From assembly GCF_030247185.1 (NCBI RefSeq), contig NC_080572.1, forward strand, positions 96,893,198 to 96,957,197: DNA of 64,000 bases. Direction: 5' to 3'. Shown here one piece after another: positions 46,331-58,546 of the stretch. The translations under genes were made by a program, and so were the position numbers. Positions within the stretch are counted from its first letter, which is position 1. Each line of letters begins with the position of its first letter. The notes below the pieces were generated by a model, which was given only the letters and a program-made list of their open reading frames with translations, was not told the DNA's origin and did no database searches. The DNA comes from Malaya genurostris (lineage: Eukaryota; Arthropoda; Insecta; Diptera; Culicidae).

Positions 46331-48479
46331 TTAATTTTCATGGTATCCTCGTCAAATTTGGTCAGTTTTATGTTGTTATGTTTTCTGTAAAATTCAATCA
46401 ATTTCACCTTACACTTCTCATGTTTGGGGCACTTGCTACAAAAATAACCTTATAATCTCCATTGAAATAAAAGTAGTATCTGTATTTGTCAAGAAACATC
46501 GTTTCTCGTTGAATAAATTTTATATTGAACTTCCTATTTTTAGTGAACTTGCTACAGCTCTTCTCCACGATAATCCTTAACTCCACCTCTGAATAGTGTA
46601 CAAAGTATCCGTGCTCTTCAAAAAGTATCGATTTCCACCTTTGGTACATGCGCCAAGCTTGGCGACGACTTGTTTGGTTGTTTCGTAGTTATGCTGAAAC
46701 TTGCATACACTCGCTTTTATAGGCAGATTAAGATTATTGTCTCTTAGTTTTTTAATTTTCTCTTCGAAATAGAACCAAATCTTTTATTTTTTTTTAAACC
46801 TGCGTTCCATTCAAATTAACAATATTAATACTATCTAGCAAGACCTAGAAATTCTTGCCTCTCTCTTATTTTACAAAAAATGAGAGATAGAAATTGATTT
46901 TCAAGACCCCTTCCTCATAGTCTGAATCCTTCCCCCTCTCTTGTTTGTCGACAAATAAGAAAAGAGAGAGGCAATTGCTACGAATTACACCCCCTTTGCA
47001 ATGAATATTAAAGCTCGTCGAGAAAAATCAAAATATACTCTAATGACACCCTCTGAATTGTAAGAAATACCTGTGCCAAGTTTGGTGATAATTTACTGAG
47101 TTGTTATGGAGCTTTGCTGAAATATATCGGTTCTTTTTAAATTAGATAAATTTCGTCGTTGCTCCATTTTAAGGACACCATATTAAGGACAGTTGCTATA
47201 CACTCTCTCCTATGAAAATGTCCTAACGATCATATCTGAAGAAAGAAGTATCTGTGCCAATTTTTATAGTAATCCGTTGAGTAGTTCCGGAATTATTCCG
47301 TTACAATCATTACACCTCTTTTTAGAGGCCCTTACTACATCAACCCCCCTTATAATCATATCTAATTCGTACAAAAAAGTATCCATGATCTTTGAAAAGT
47401 ATAGATTCTCGTCAAATTAGATAAATGTTGTCATGACTCCCCATGTTAAAGACACACTCTCCCCCCTAGGAATATCTTTATGACCATCTCTGAAGAGCAA
47501 GAAGTATCTGTGCCAAGTTTGGTGGCAATCCGTAAAGTCGTCGGAGTTATGGCGTTACAAACATACAAACATACAAACTTACATCCTTTTTTTATATAAA
47601 GATTATACTTCGAATAAATTGTTCAGCCCTCAAAATCATTTAAACAGGGTTTACTATCTTCAATCCATTATTCTGCCAAAATTCGAGTTTTTCGTGTATA
47701 TTATGAACTTCTTACTAAAATATACTAAAAATGACAGAAAATGCTGACAGCGGCACTTTAATACTTTCATACATTTCTCACTGTCTGAATAAGAAAATAA
47801 TAACAAAACGAGCTATCATTGTAAATTTATTCATTACTTTACTATTTCCAGCAATTTTTGCAACATTTCACAATCCATTATGATAGCTAAATAAGCAATG
47901 ATAACTAAATGAACTATAGTTATGATATTCGTTTGCTCTTCTCTTATGATCGGGGCACGCTCCACAGTCCTTTACATATTCATTCAAAGGAGCAATTATG
48001 TTTTACCATTCAAACGTGCACGCATATTTATGTAATTAAAGCTAAATTTTGCATTCTGAGTGACTCAATATGCATGTTCCTGTTCGGCAAATTTCCCAGG
48101 CAACCGAAAGAATAGAGAAAACAATATTTTCCTTGTTAGTATATAACTAATTGATTATAATCTTATCTCACGTAGTTATTAGCCATTTCTATTTCTCGGA
48201 ACATTATAAAGATGATAGTATTTTTCATGCTGAAAATGTGAAGAAGGTATTGTTCACTGTTCACTATGTCTCTGATCTATCACCGACTCATCGATGAAAT
48301 TAACAGTTTATAACAAACCGTGATTGAAAGAGGAACGCCAAAAATGGGTACCGGACTCATCGTCCGGTCTTCACATACTCCAATTTGAGTTCTGGACACG
48401 TCTACAGAATAACGAACCATTAGTTTTGCACAGATGCACAGCGGTCCCAATCATGTCAAAACATGCGTTTTTTGTCGTG
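46331..48479. other. Noncoding, repeat-derived in part
   Basis: 46857-46976 has GCCTCTCTCTTATTTT and, inverted, AATAAGAAAAGAGAGAGGC. 47067, 47246 and 47501 start three diverged copies of GAAGTATCTGTGCCAAGTTT..CAATCCG. The block ends TTACATCCTTTTTTTATATAAAG at 47600. From there to 48479 nothing is recognised. Confidence 0.45.
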
Positions 48480-48905
48480 AAAACGACTTACTTTACTATG
48501 GGGCGCCTTTTCAAAATTTACCCTCTGAGAGAGTGATAAGTTTTTGATCGTGAATATCTCCTGTTGTATCTAATGAATCAACATAATTCTTGCTACATGC
48601 CATCGGAAATATGATCACAATTTTATGATAAAATTTTCAGTTGCGTCACATAATCTCAATTAGTTCAAAATTAAATTTTTCTGAAATGTTTGTTATAAAC
48701 AAATATCAAAGAGGATAATTCATAAGGCGCGTTTGCCTTTCTCGTATTTTGAAAGCTCATAGCTCAGTGATCTGTGGAAGGATTTATATAATCTAACTAC
48801 CAATAGAATCGAAAATTTTCAACTTGAACGTGTATTGCAACAACATTAAAGTTTTTCAATAGTACACTATTGAAAAGCCTGTTTGATTTAACCCATGACA
48901 GCCTG
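48480..48905 (-). repeat. Histone-promoter-linked repeat, copy B
   Basis: Reverse complement of copies A and C (GGGGCGCCTTTTC..CATAATTCTTGCTACATGCC..CAATAGTACACTATTGAAAAGCC). It abuts a promoter-like stretch and the H2B fragment. The CCAAT word of copies A and C is not found at the equivalent point here. Confidence 0.8.
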
Positions 48906-49093
48906 CATCTATACAAGAGCATCCATATAAAAGTTGAGTGGTTTAGTTTTCCTACCTTTTGCTGAGCAACTGTTCCCGAAACAAGACACACGAGAGCAAC
49001 ATCGAGGACCTGTCGCCTCCCTGTTTCCCGTTCTGCGAACAGGAAAAGTAATTTTGGCAAAGGGGCTGTCCGTACACCGCTGTCAGTAGCAGG

Positions 49094-49100
49094 TATAAAA
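49094..49100 (+). promoter_or_regulatory. TATA box of the H2B-like fragment
   Basis: TATAAAA, 263 bp before the H2B-like ATG. Subtracting the 182-bp insertion described next, the distance is 81 bp, usual for an insect histone gene. Confidence 0.6.
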
Positions 49101-49114
49101 TGAAATGTGATGTG

Positions 49115-49309
49115 AGAAATAGCGTCAATAAATCAAACTGTCTCTCAGTTAAACTGATAAAAAAAAATTAATTAAAAATTATTTACAAGAAAATTACCGT
49201 AAAATAAAAGATGAAAAGTAACATTACTAAATCACTTGACATGTAACATCATACAGAAATGTAATCAAAGAGAAACAATAAATATTTAATGAAAAAAGAA
49301 ATAGCGTCA
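49115..49309. mobile_element. Short insertion with 13-bp direct repeats
   Basis: AGAAATAGCGTCA occurs at 49115-49127 and 49297-49309. The 169 bp between are A-rich and end in AATGAAAAA. This looks like a small retroposed insertion with target duplication inside the promoter/leader of the H2B-like fragment. Family not recognised. Confidence 0.6.
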
Positions 49310-49356
49310 TTTAAGTAAAAACAGCTACTCTGAACGTACGAGACACCGTCAGCACG

Positions 49357-49404
49357 ATGGTACCGAAAACCGGTAGAAAGGCAGCCAAAAAGTCCAGCAA
49401 GGCC
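49357..49404 (+). pseudogene. Histone H2B amino-terminal fragment
   Basis: From ATG at 49357 the frame reads MVPKTGRKAAKKSSKA, matching the start of insect H2B (Met, small residue, Pro-Lys-Thr, Lys-Ala-Ala-Lys-Lys, Lys-Ala). After 16 codons similarity stops and a histone-type 3' stem-loop follows within 10 bp. The whole histone fold is thus absent. Upstream lies a TATA box and downstream three stem-loops, so this is a rearranged, internally deleted histone gene rather than chance. No product expected. Confidence 0.7.
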
Positions 49405-49411
49405 CATTCAA

Positions 49412-49427
49412 AGCACTTTTCAGTGCT
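49412..49427 (+). terminator. Histone 3' stem-loop, 1
   Basis: AGCACT TTTC AGTGCT: 6-bp stem and 4-base TTTC loop, the replication-dependent histone mRNA 3' end structure. Confidence 0.75.
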
Positions 49428-49442
49428 TTTCAGACAATTCAA

Positions 49443-49458
49443 AGCACTTTGCAGTGCT
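49443..49458 (+). terminator. Histone 3' stem-loop, 2
   Basis: AGCACT TTGC AGTGCT, preceded by GACAATTCA and followed by AAGGATCATCATAAAGA, a purine-rich downstream element. Confidence 0.7.
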
Positions 49459-49590
49459 AAGGATCATCATAAAGAACTAGTTGAATTTTGTCGCTTTCCT
49501 ACCATTTTCTGAGCAGCTGTTGCCGAAACAAGACACACACGGGAACCATCTCAGATCTAAATGCAGATTTTGTTGATTGTGACAATTCAA

Positions 49591-49606
49591 GGCACTTTTT
49601 AGTGCC
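49591..49606 (+). terminator. Histone 3' stem-loop, 3
   Basis: GGCACT TTTT AGTGCC, in the same context (GACAATTCA before, AATCATAAAGAG after) as stem-loop 2, showing duplication of the 3' end region. Confidence 0.65.
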
Positions 49607-49666
49607 ACAGGTAATCATAAAGAGTCAATTAAACTTTCAATATTTCCTACCAAAAGATTCATCAAG

Positions 49667-49795
49667 ATGGAAGTTAAAATAATTTGCACCGTCACCAACA
49701 CATTCAAATCCGAACGGCAATGCGAAAGTGGAAGTGATGAGCACATTTTTATACTAGTATGGGGTCGTGTGAAAATATGCCATGCGTAACAGGGT
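49667..49795 (+). pseudogene. Repeated small frame, copy in histone composite B
   Basis: MEVKIICTVTNTFKSE and HIFILVWG, then a stop at 49793. Collinear with 61860-62030 (minus), MEVEKVCVVTKTFNYDG. The shared leader TTTCCTACCAAAAG precedes both. Function unknown, no domain recognised. Both extend into a CAGGGTTGCCA word that marks a repeat edge. Confidence 0.5.
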
Positions 49796-49818
49796 TGCCA
49801 TATATACAGATGAATCTG

Positions 49819-51041
<1,223 letters not shown>

Positions 51042-51335
51042 ACAGTATTCATTGACCCTGCATCTTAAATTCAATATTTATCAAAGTAATAAAATAGGAG
51101 CAGTTGAAAACTTCAGACAAAAGCAAAAAGAATTTCCCAAAGTAGACGAAGTTTTCAACGTTTTCTTCAATCAAATATTGTTAATCTGTTAAGCGGTTTG
51201 TATTTCATGTTCGATTGTAAGGAACACTGTACCAGGAAACCTCTCCGTTTTTGTTTATTTTGTTTTTTTCTGCTCCTGTTTTCTGGCTTACTTTGATCAA
51301 TATTGAATTTAAGATGCAAGGTTAACGAATACTGT
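51042..51335. repeat. Inverted repeat, possible MITE (294 bp)
   Basis: ACAGTATTCATTGACCCTGC at the left pairs with GCAAGGTTAACGAATACTGT at the right. Arms pair over about 48 bp, with a second inner pair (TAGGAGCAGTTGAAAAC / GCTCCTGTTTTC). Confidence 0.7.
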
Positions 51336-52639
51336 ACGTTAAGGTGACCATGGAAGCGAGCCACAAATGGCAACCAAGAAACCGCCTACCCTCCCACTCC
51401 ACCTTCCGCTATTTTGCCCTGCTCTTGATGTAAACAAACCATGAAACACATTTTTTCTACGCGTAGGGGTAAATATGTTGCGTATAATTGCTACTGCAGT
51501 TTGGTGACATAATTACTCATCGTATATGTTTATGATAAATTATCAACTCTGCAGAATGATTTGTGCAAAACTTTTTCGGACCTTCATTAGAAGGTTTCTT
51601 CTTAGAATGTTATTATTTTCATTCACCTCAAGATTTCAACTGCTGATTATAGCTCTGTGACATAAGTAAGCTTTATGAAACCCTTTTGAGTTGTTCTTCA
51701 CCGGTAAACTTATCCTCTGATCTAAACATTTTATTATAAAACCTTTGAATAACTCACAGTTCTGGTTTTGAAAATTTTCCAAAAATCCACGTTAAAAAGT
51801 TTGTCGGCCTAGTTTAGTATTGGTAATACCACCCTTCTATATTAGCAGTAATGCCATACATAATTAGAGGAAAAAACCTTCAAATGCACTAAAAATGGCA
51901 ATATTTTCAATTAGTCGCACATTGATATAGTTAAAATTACGGATCAAAACTACTTTCGTACGTCACCATCTAAAATTTCAATATTTATAGAACAACGATA
52001 ACATTTGCCTAGTTTCCATTTCAAACACTGCTTCCCCTCCTAGTTATCCGCAACCCTGTTGTCTTATTTACCGTCGCTATGGAAAGCAAAAAATAAACAA
52101 ACAGTTCATGTATAGAAATCTTTTCAAAATGCCTCGTCCATCTAAGAAGAGGAAAGCAGCGCTCATTCACGAAAATCAATAGAAAAATAGATTGAATACG
52201 TTGATAGAGTGTGTTTTGGGTAGTGAGTATGTGCGAGACTCATCAGTTCAAACAGTGGAAGAACTGCCAGGAGTGCCAGTTCAAAACAATACCACAGAAT
52301 CTAGAAACTGTACTGGTATCAATAGCTAAAGTTCTAAAATATTTTCGTCAATATATGGAATTATATCTTCAAATTTGCATGATAACATCTAATCTAGAAT
52401 TATTAATTAAGATTACAACTTCTGAATTCATGAACAAAATTCAAAGTATGATTTTTAGATCTTATTCAAATTTGGAATTCAAGTTCAAAATTCAGTTCTA
52501 AAACTAAATTCAGAACTTGGATTCTGAAAATGAGCTCAGTTCTATAATTCTAGAATTAAATTTATGACCCGGTTTCTTTGGATTTGGATATTTGGATCAA
52601 TATTCTGAGTTTTGTTGATGTATAACGAGTATTGACAAT
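51336..52639. other. Noncoding, with a TTCAG-rich patch
   Basis: 52430-52570 repeats GGAATTCAAG, TTCAGTTC and AAATTCAG words as at 5640-5900. CGCAACCCTGTTG at 52050 resembles the GTTGCC repeat edge. No gene. Confidence 0.45.
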
Positions 52640-54689
52640 AATATTGTCTGGTGTAAGGGCCACTATTGACCGTAAAAATTATTCCTTTTTTACAGACCCT
52701 GTCAGCTTGGAGCGAAATAAATCTTCAGTTCAGAAACGCCATCGCACGGTGTCACATTCAACATATCATGTCAATTGTATGGGTGCGCAGTGCTGCTATT
52801 TTGGCGTGCACGAATTTGACATTTCTCTCCCCTACTTTTACGTACGAGATTCGATGCGTACTCGCCTGAGGGCGCCATGCTCGCAAAAAATGTTGTCGCC
52901 AATGATTTGTTCGGGAAATGTGAGAGCTGGATATCTTGTTAATATGATGTCTTTGCTTTTTTATAAGATTCTGGATACCTTCTAAGGTAAAAACTAAATC
53001 CGGATAGCTAAAGCTGGAAGCTCGTGTCGATGGAAGAACTCATTCTCATTCAACGGACAGGTCGGTAATAATAGTCCCGCAACGATAAGCCTCTAAATTG
53101 GTACGATGCTCTAATTTACGGGAACGGATACTTCCAACTCGATGACTAAGTCGAAGAGTTGCTCTGACATGTGACTTACGTTGACAAAACGCCACGTAGC
53201 AGTATGTGACCTAATTTCAAGCTCGCTCCGAATTTGATGTGTTTCCGTCGTCATTTGTTTTCCCTTCATAAGAGCAGCGGTGACACCGTTCCAACCGTTT
53301 GTAGCAACCCGGCGGTGCTGAAGAAAAGTGACGGTGAAAATTTTCATTCACGCCCGCAGCTGTGCAGTGCCGACCAGGTATTGTGGCTTTAAGCAGAGCA
53401 GAAAAAATCGTTCTCATAAACAACCCGGAGGGCCAAGATTTTGAATGGAACGGTTGATATTCATTCACAAGCAAGATTTTTGTTGACAATTTCACATTAG
53501 TCAAGGGAGGAAAAGTTATTTTAACAAGCAGCGCGCAAATTAATAACGAGTAAGAATTCCGCCATTTTCGTGTCATTTGCAGTAAAAGATGCAAACTTTT
53601 GACGTGTAATTATTTTGGCACTTGTTTCACTCTCACCGTCTGCGTAAGTTGAATGACATCAGCAATCTTTTGACGATATGACGCGTTTTTTTGTATGAAG
53701 GCGTTGCGCTGCCAGCATAAGGCAAGAATGTCATCCTCAACTGTTGCAGTGCCTCAATGAACTGACGTCAGTCGGTGGACGCAGTTGGCAGCATCTCAAG
53801 TGACAGCGAAGCGTCTCACCGAAATAAAAAAGACATCCCTGGCAGCCGAAACCCGTTGAGTTTTCGTGGCAAACCCCTTTGAAGGCCCTCCGTAACACAT
53901 AAAAGCACCGGGTCTGCTGCTTGTCATATTAGCATGCTGTCAGTCACTTGTGGTACGATGCATCACCGAGGGCGAAATGGGAAGGGCTCGAGAATGATCT
54001 CATCATTCCGGCACTCTACTATGACGTTTGGATGTCTATAACTAACGAGTATCGTCAAGGAAAAGTTAACCCGTACTCACGTCTTTATCATAGCCACTCA
54101 CGCTGCTTTCGGTTTTCCGGCCGATATGAAATAGATCTTGGCAACCGTCACGTCACAACAGCTCTAGCCATCAGAAATCAATTAAGATGTTGAAGTGAGC
54201 ATCCCGTTTTAACAGAAGAAAGAAGACGAAAAAAACTCGCTTTCCCACATTTGCCTTGTTTTGTGGTGGTTGCGTTTATGACTGCTGACGGACAGACCGG
54301 TGCGCGGTCGGAAACGTTTTTCGTAGAAGGAAAATTCCTTTTCGATCAGATAGGAGTTGATCGGTTCGCTAGACTGCAAACTTTGGCACCTTCATCAATG
54401 CTCTTAAATTTCCTTCATTTTGCTATGACACATGCTCGGACGTCCGTCCATTCGCTGTCAATTCCGGACGGATTGTTTCCGTACCTTTATCTATCCAACA
54501 GCATTCACGAGTTGCCTTACCAATATCTTCAAACCTATTTGATGGCATTTGAATATCACCGCTGATGCAGATAGTGTTTTTGCAAAATCGACTTTCGATG
54601 GACTATTTTAGACCAATAAATGCAAATATGAAAAATAAGAATGAGAGAAGGAAAAGTGTGACAAGTGCACACAGTAAAAAGAATTTTAA
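52640..54689. other. Mostly single-copy, GC-richer sequence
   Basis: Several domain-free frames (52632-52985 plus, 53217-53594 minus, 54251-54565 plus). None shows paired splice sites or a recognised motif. Could hold regulatory or UTR sequence. Confidence 0.35.
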
Positions 54690-54812
54690 CTACACCGAAA
54701 CCTCTTCTTCTACCAACCGAGGTTCGTAAATAGAGGTAATTCATAAAAAAAATGTATGTTATTTGGAATTTGGTTTGTGGAAGAAGTTTTGTGTAATGAA
54801 TGTTGAAACCCC
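54690..54812 (+). mobile_element. Left terminus of the CACCGAAACCTC MITE family
   Basis: TACACCGAAACCTCTTC, then GAGGTTCGTAAATAGAGGTAATTC, homologous to 8705-8795. Its 130-bp-unit part lies at 55250-55610. Confidence 0.7.
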
Positions 54813-55249
54813 CAGTCGGCCGCTGACCGGGCCGGCGGCCTCTTGCATACAAACCTGTAACCGCCTCGTTTGCCCGGTCTACTCAAAGCTAGGTTTCTTT
54901 GCTTTAGTTAGGTTCGAACGAGCGGCAGCGAGGTCAGACAGCAAATGAACCAGAACGATGTGGCGTAGCCGCATTAGATATTTTTTCATTTTCACTTAAT
55001 AAACGGAAAATATCACATACATTTGCCTGGTAGGTACACCTATGCAATTACTTTGATGCTTAGTAGCTAATAGTCAACAAGTTTTCTTGGGAACTACTTT
55101 CTGAGGTTCATGAATCAATCTTTATTCAAGAAGTAAAATTGTAGGCCAACAAAATGGGCGTTAACGCTATCATCTTTCATTAACCCTTTCGGCGAAATGG
55201 CTTGCAGCGAAACGGCTTTCGGCGAAAGGCCCTGATTCGTTTCAAAATA
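54813..55249. other. GC-rich insertion of unknown class
   Basis: Begins CCCCCAGTCGGCCGCTGACC. Separates two homologous blocks of a MITE. The GGTTCGAACGA word near 54912 resembles a pol III box B, but no box A is convincing. Confidence 0.35.
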
Positions 55250-55610
55250 CCAGATGGATGGAGACTTCCGGTTCATTGATATTGAGAATGAACCGTAGGT
55301 CGCCATGAGAACCCTTGAAATATGGATATTTTCAACGTGGATTTAATGAGTAGATGTCGGAAAACGATGTTCGATGTTTGAGGTGGTTCTGAATTCCAAG
55401 ATGGCGATTTCCGGTTTACTTGTAATCCTTGAAAACCCATACAGTATGAATAAGGGGTTTCAGGAAATGTCGATATATTAAGTCACCATATTGAATTTCG
55501 TAACGAGCTATCTGACATACAATCTGTTCCAAAAAAAAACTAATTTTGTAAATATTTTCAAGAAATATCAATAAACCGGAACTCGCCATCTTCGAATCAT
55601 GAATAGAAAA
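55250..55610. repeat. 130-bp foldback units, remnant
   Basis: GAGTAGATGTCGGAAAACGA, AAGATGGCGATTTCCGG and the inverted CCGGAACTCGCCATCTTCG match the array at 8760-9735. Confidence 0.75.
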
Positions 55611-56158
55611 ATGTTTTTAGAATCTCTTTTAATTCCAACACATGCACAGCATTATCTTTTTGCCTTTTTCTATAGAAAGGTATTAGAATTGCTGGAAAAA
55701 CCGACTTTCAAACGGAACCTCGGAGACCCATAGTGTTATATACCATTCGACTCAGTTCGACGAGATCGGAAAATGTCTGTGTGTGCACTTTTCGAAGATA
55801 TTTGAACGCGCTCAATTTTCTCAGAGATGGCTGAACCGATTTTAACAGACTTGGACTCGTTTGAAAGCTACTGTCCGGCCATTGATCAAGTTCAAAGATC
55901 AAATGGCTGTGACTTTTGGTTCCAAATATATGATGGTATAAGTGACGTAACCGACAAAACACGTTGATTTTTAACGCTCTTATATATAAGGGTGCCAATC
56001 TTTTGGGATCACCTCTAATTTCGTAAAGCGCTAATACTCAAAAGTTTGAGCACCTCGAAAAATGTCCTCATGCAAAATTTGAGCCAAATTGGACATGCGT
56101 AAGGGGTGCTGCCCGGTGGTTAAGGTTTGAAAATTTTCGATCTTGAAAAAGCACCATA
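55611..56158. repeat. Diverged dispersed repeat
   Basis: CATTCGACTCAGTTCGACGAG..AAAATGTCTGTGTGTGCACTTT and GAGATGGCTGAACCGATTTT, the same loose family as 45562-46330 and 58560-58760. Confidence 0.5.
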
Positions 56159-56440
56159 GGGGGGAGTACATGAAATTTCCAAAATCGAAAATTTTTTTTT
56201 GATGCCGAAACTCTTGAAACTGCATGAAACGTCGAGATTTAGTGTCATCTCAAAAAAAATTTTTTTTTTGAAAAATTCAACTTTCTGGGAAAAATAGAAG
56301 TCCCAAGAAGTCGATTTTTTCAAAAAATGTTTTTTACGAGATGACACTAAATCTCGACGTTTCATGCAATTCTAAGCCTTTTGGCATCAAAAATTTTTTT
56401 TCGATTTCGGAAATTTCATGTACCCCCCCACATGTACCCC
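56159..56440. repeat. Palindromic repeat (about 280 bp)
   Basis: GGGGGGAGTACATGAAATTT at the left pairs with AAATTTCATGTACCCCCC at the right. Arms of about 110 bp include ATGAAACGTCGAGATTTAGTG and its complement. Loop near 56270-56330. Confidence 0.85.
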
Positions 56441-57148
56441 AGTGTGAAACACACTGGCGATCTCTCTACGGCAGTAAACTTCACACTCTGATACACACAC
56501 ACATTCACACACACACAACGTTCGCTGACGTACCTTCAATCGATTCTCTTCAAATCAAAGATCAGTTTAACCACCGTCAGTAGATCAGAGGATGAAGTAA
56601 CAAAATATCTCTTTCAATAGTGTGAGAGCGGCCTTCAAATAAAGTTTATGTAAACATTCGAATTGATTCAAGATAATAGATGAAAGACAACGCAGGTAGC
56701 TGAAATATCAATTACAGAATACACATATATTAATAGTTTCCTCTTTCAGTTTTCATTTTTAATACTTTACTCCATTTATAATTCTATTCATTCGAACTTG
56801 CTCACTACCAAGAACGAAGAAAATGAAACAGCTAGACTGCTTGGCACTTGAAATTGAGTAAGCAAAACTTCAAATGACTAGGTACGATTATTCAACTGAC
56901 GATGAATTCTTGGAGCTTCACTTGAAAATGTCGAAGATATTTTTGTATGGATATTCTGACCGGCAGTGGCCATAAATTTTTGTTTTCATCTGATATCATT
57001 CGATTGAAAATGAAATTTTACCGCACTGAGTGTGTGTTTGTATGTAAGTGCACTACCGATCAATTTTCTCGGAGAAGGCTGAATCAATTTTATCAAACTA
57101 AGGCTGGTTTGAGAGTTGTTGAATCGTGGATCATCTTCGAAGATCAAA
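56441..57148. other. Noncoding
   Basis: Short CA tract (56492-56517). No gene recognised. 56947-57180 is open but is part of the dispersed-repeat family. Confidence 0.4.
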
Positions 57149-57179
57149 TACACAAAAACGTCAATTTATGTGCCTTGTA

Positions 57180-58402
57180 AGGAGTGTATCGAAAAGTAGT
57201 TAGCAACATTGATTATTGAATAAAAAGCGAAAAAAAACATATTTTGACATCAGTTTTCGATATATTGTAGAAAAATTACATTTTTATGCATTTCAATGAT
57301 TATATTGAATCCTAGTTTATGTGAAACGCTCGCACTTTGGACTTGACATTCTTCATTAAATTCAGCACAGTTACTTTTGTGACTTTCTTGGTGGCAGCTG
57401 TCCGAATTTTTTTTGAACTCCTGCATGTTTTGGGACACTGTACCTTCCTTCCGAAAGTGCCGCTTGACAATTGCCCAATACCTTTCAATTGGCCGAAGAT
57501 CCGGGCAGTTCGGTAGGTTGATGTCCTTTTCCACGAATTGTACATTATTTTTTGACAACCACTGTAGAACGGAGTTGACGTAGTGGGCTGAAGTCAAATC
57601 CGGCCAGAAGAGAGAAGGAGCCTTATGCTTTCTGTACAGTGGCAGCAATCTCTTCTTCAAACATTCTTCCTCATACACCTTGGCGTTAATTGTGCCCTTC
57701 GTGAAGAAAATCGACGACCGCAAACTACAGATACAAATTGCTTGCCAGACCAACACCTTCTGCCCAAACTTTTCCATCACCACCGTGGTGTCAGCGTCGT
57801 CCAGGTCCTGGTACACCGATTTCGTATAATATTGCGGTCCGGGCAGCGCTCGAGAGTCTTCCTTGGCGTAGGTTTCGTCGTCGATCAGGATGCATCTGTA
57901 TTTATTCTGTAGAATCCGGTTATACAGTTTTCGCGCTCTTGTTTTGGCCTGAACTTGCTGTACCTGGGAATATTTCGATCGACACCTTCTGTTTCTTGTA
58001 CGTTTTCAGGGAGTTCCGAACTTTGATCCGTTGAATCATCCCGATGCTGGTGTTGCACTGCTTGGCCAAATCCCGCGTCGACGCCGATGGGTTTTTCCTG
58101 ATGTACTCAACCACTTTTAAGTCCCGGCCGGATCGGGGCAAATCCTTCATGGAAAAGGTCTTACCGAACTTCTCGATAATATTTTTGACACTGGTGTGGT
58201 GCACTTTCACCCGTTTTGCAATTTCGTTGTACGTGACACCAGTTTCTGAGCACCAATTGTGCAAAATTTTCTTTCGCGTTTCCGGATCAATTCAACTCAT
58301 CATTGAAACGATAAACCGTACCGCAAAATACTCTGCAAAAAATTAAGCCATTTCAGAGTAATAACTGTTTGAATGTTGCTAACTACCTATCGATACACTC
58401 TT
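57180..58402 (-). mobile_element. Tc1/mariner DD37E-type transposon, copy 2
   Basis: Same AGGAGTGTATCGA ends as 2795-4095, TA at 57178-57179 and 58403-58404. Shorter than copy 1 through a 27-bp in-frame deletion in the linker (between CCGG words near 58130) and about 55 bp lost near the right end (58322). Confidence 0.93.
57312..58300 (-). pseudogene. DD37E transposase pseudogene (copy 2)
   Basis: Same protein family as at 2.9-3.9 kb. Start at 58300, but codon 3 (Arg in copy 1) is TGA. The N-terminal part is open at 58264-57920, then a frameshift around 57915. The catalytic part is open from 57816, with LFWPDLTSAHYVN and DLRPIERYWAI again 37 residues apart. A frameshift in the T-run near 57405 precedes the C-terminus KVRAFHIN. 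Unlike copy 1, the codon after NSVL is Gln (CAG), so the two copies carry independent lesions. Confidence 0.88.
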
Positions 58403-58546
58403 TATATGTATATTTGTATACATATGTGCACGTATATGTACAAAAACATATGTATATACATAAGATATACAAATATATGCAGGAACACGTGTCTACATTA
58501 ATACATATATACATATATAAGGCACGTAAATTGAGGTTTCAGTGTA

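Larger units (their letters stand above)
57151..58544. mobile_element. TA-flanked MITE carrying a DD37E mariner
   Basis: Left CACAAAAACGTCAATTTATG and right, reversed, CACTGAAACCTCAATTTACG, both continuing TGCCTT. TA at 57149-57150 and 58545-58546. The MITE-specific sequence is mainly TATA/CATA-rich DNA at 58405-58520. It is a relative of the MITE at 23002-25118, which also hosts a mariner right after its left end. Confidence 0.8.

Noticed and set aside
48797..49060. 87-codon minus-strand frame as a divergent H2A gene
   Set aside because: Translation shows no H2A motif; it lies in repeat and promoter sequence.
54905..54930. GGTTCGAACGA as a tRNA or SINE box B
   Set aside because: No cloverleaf and no convincing box A at the right distance.
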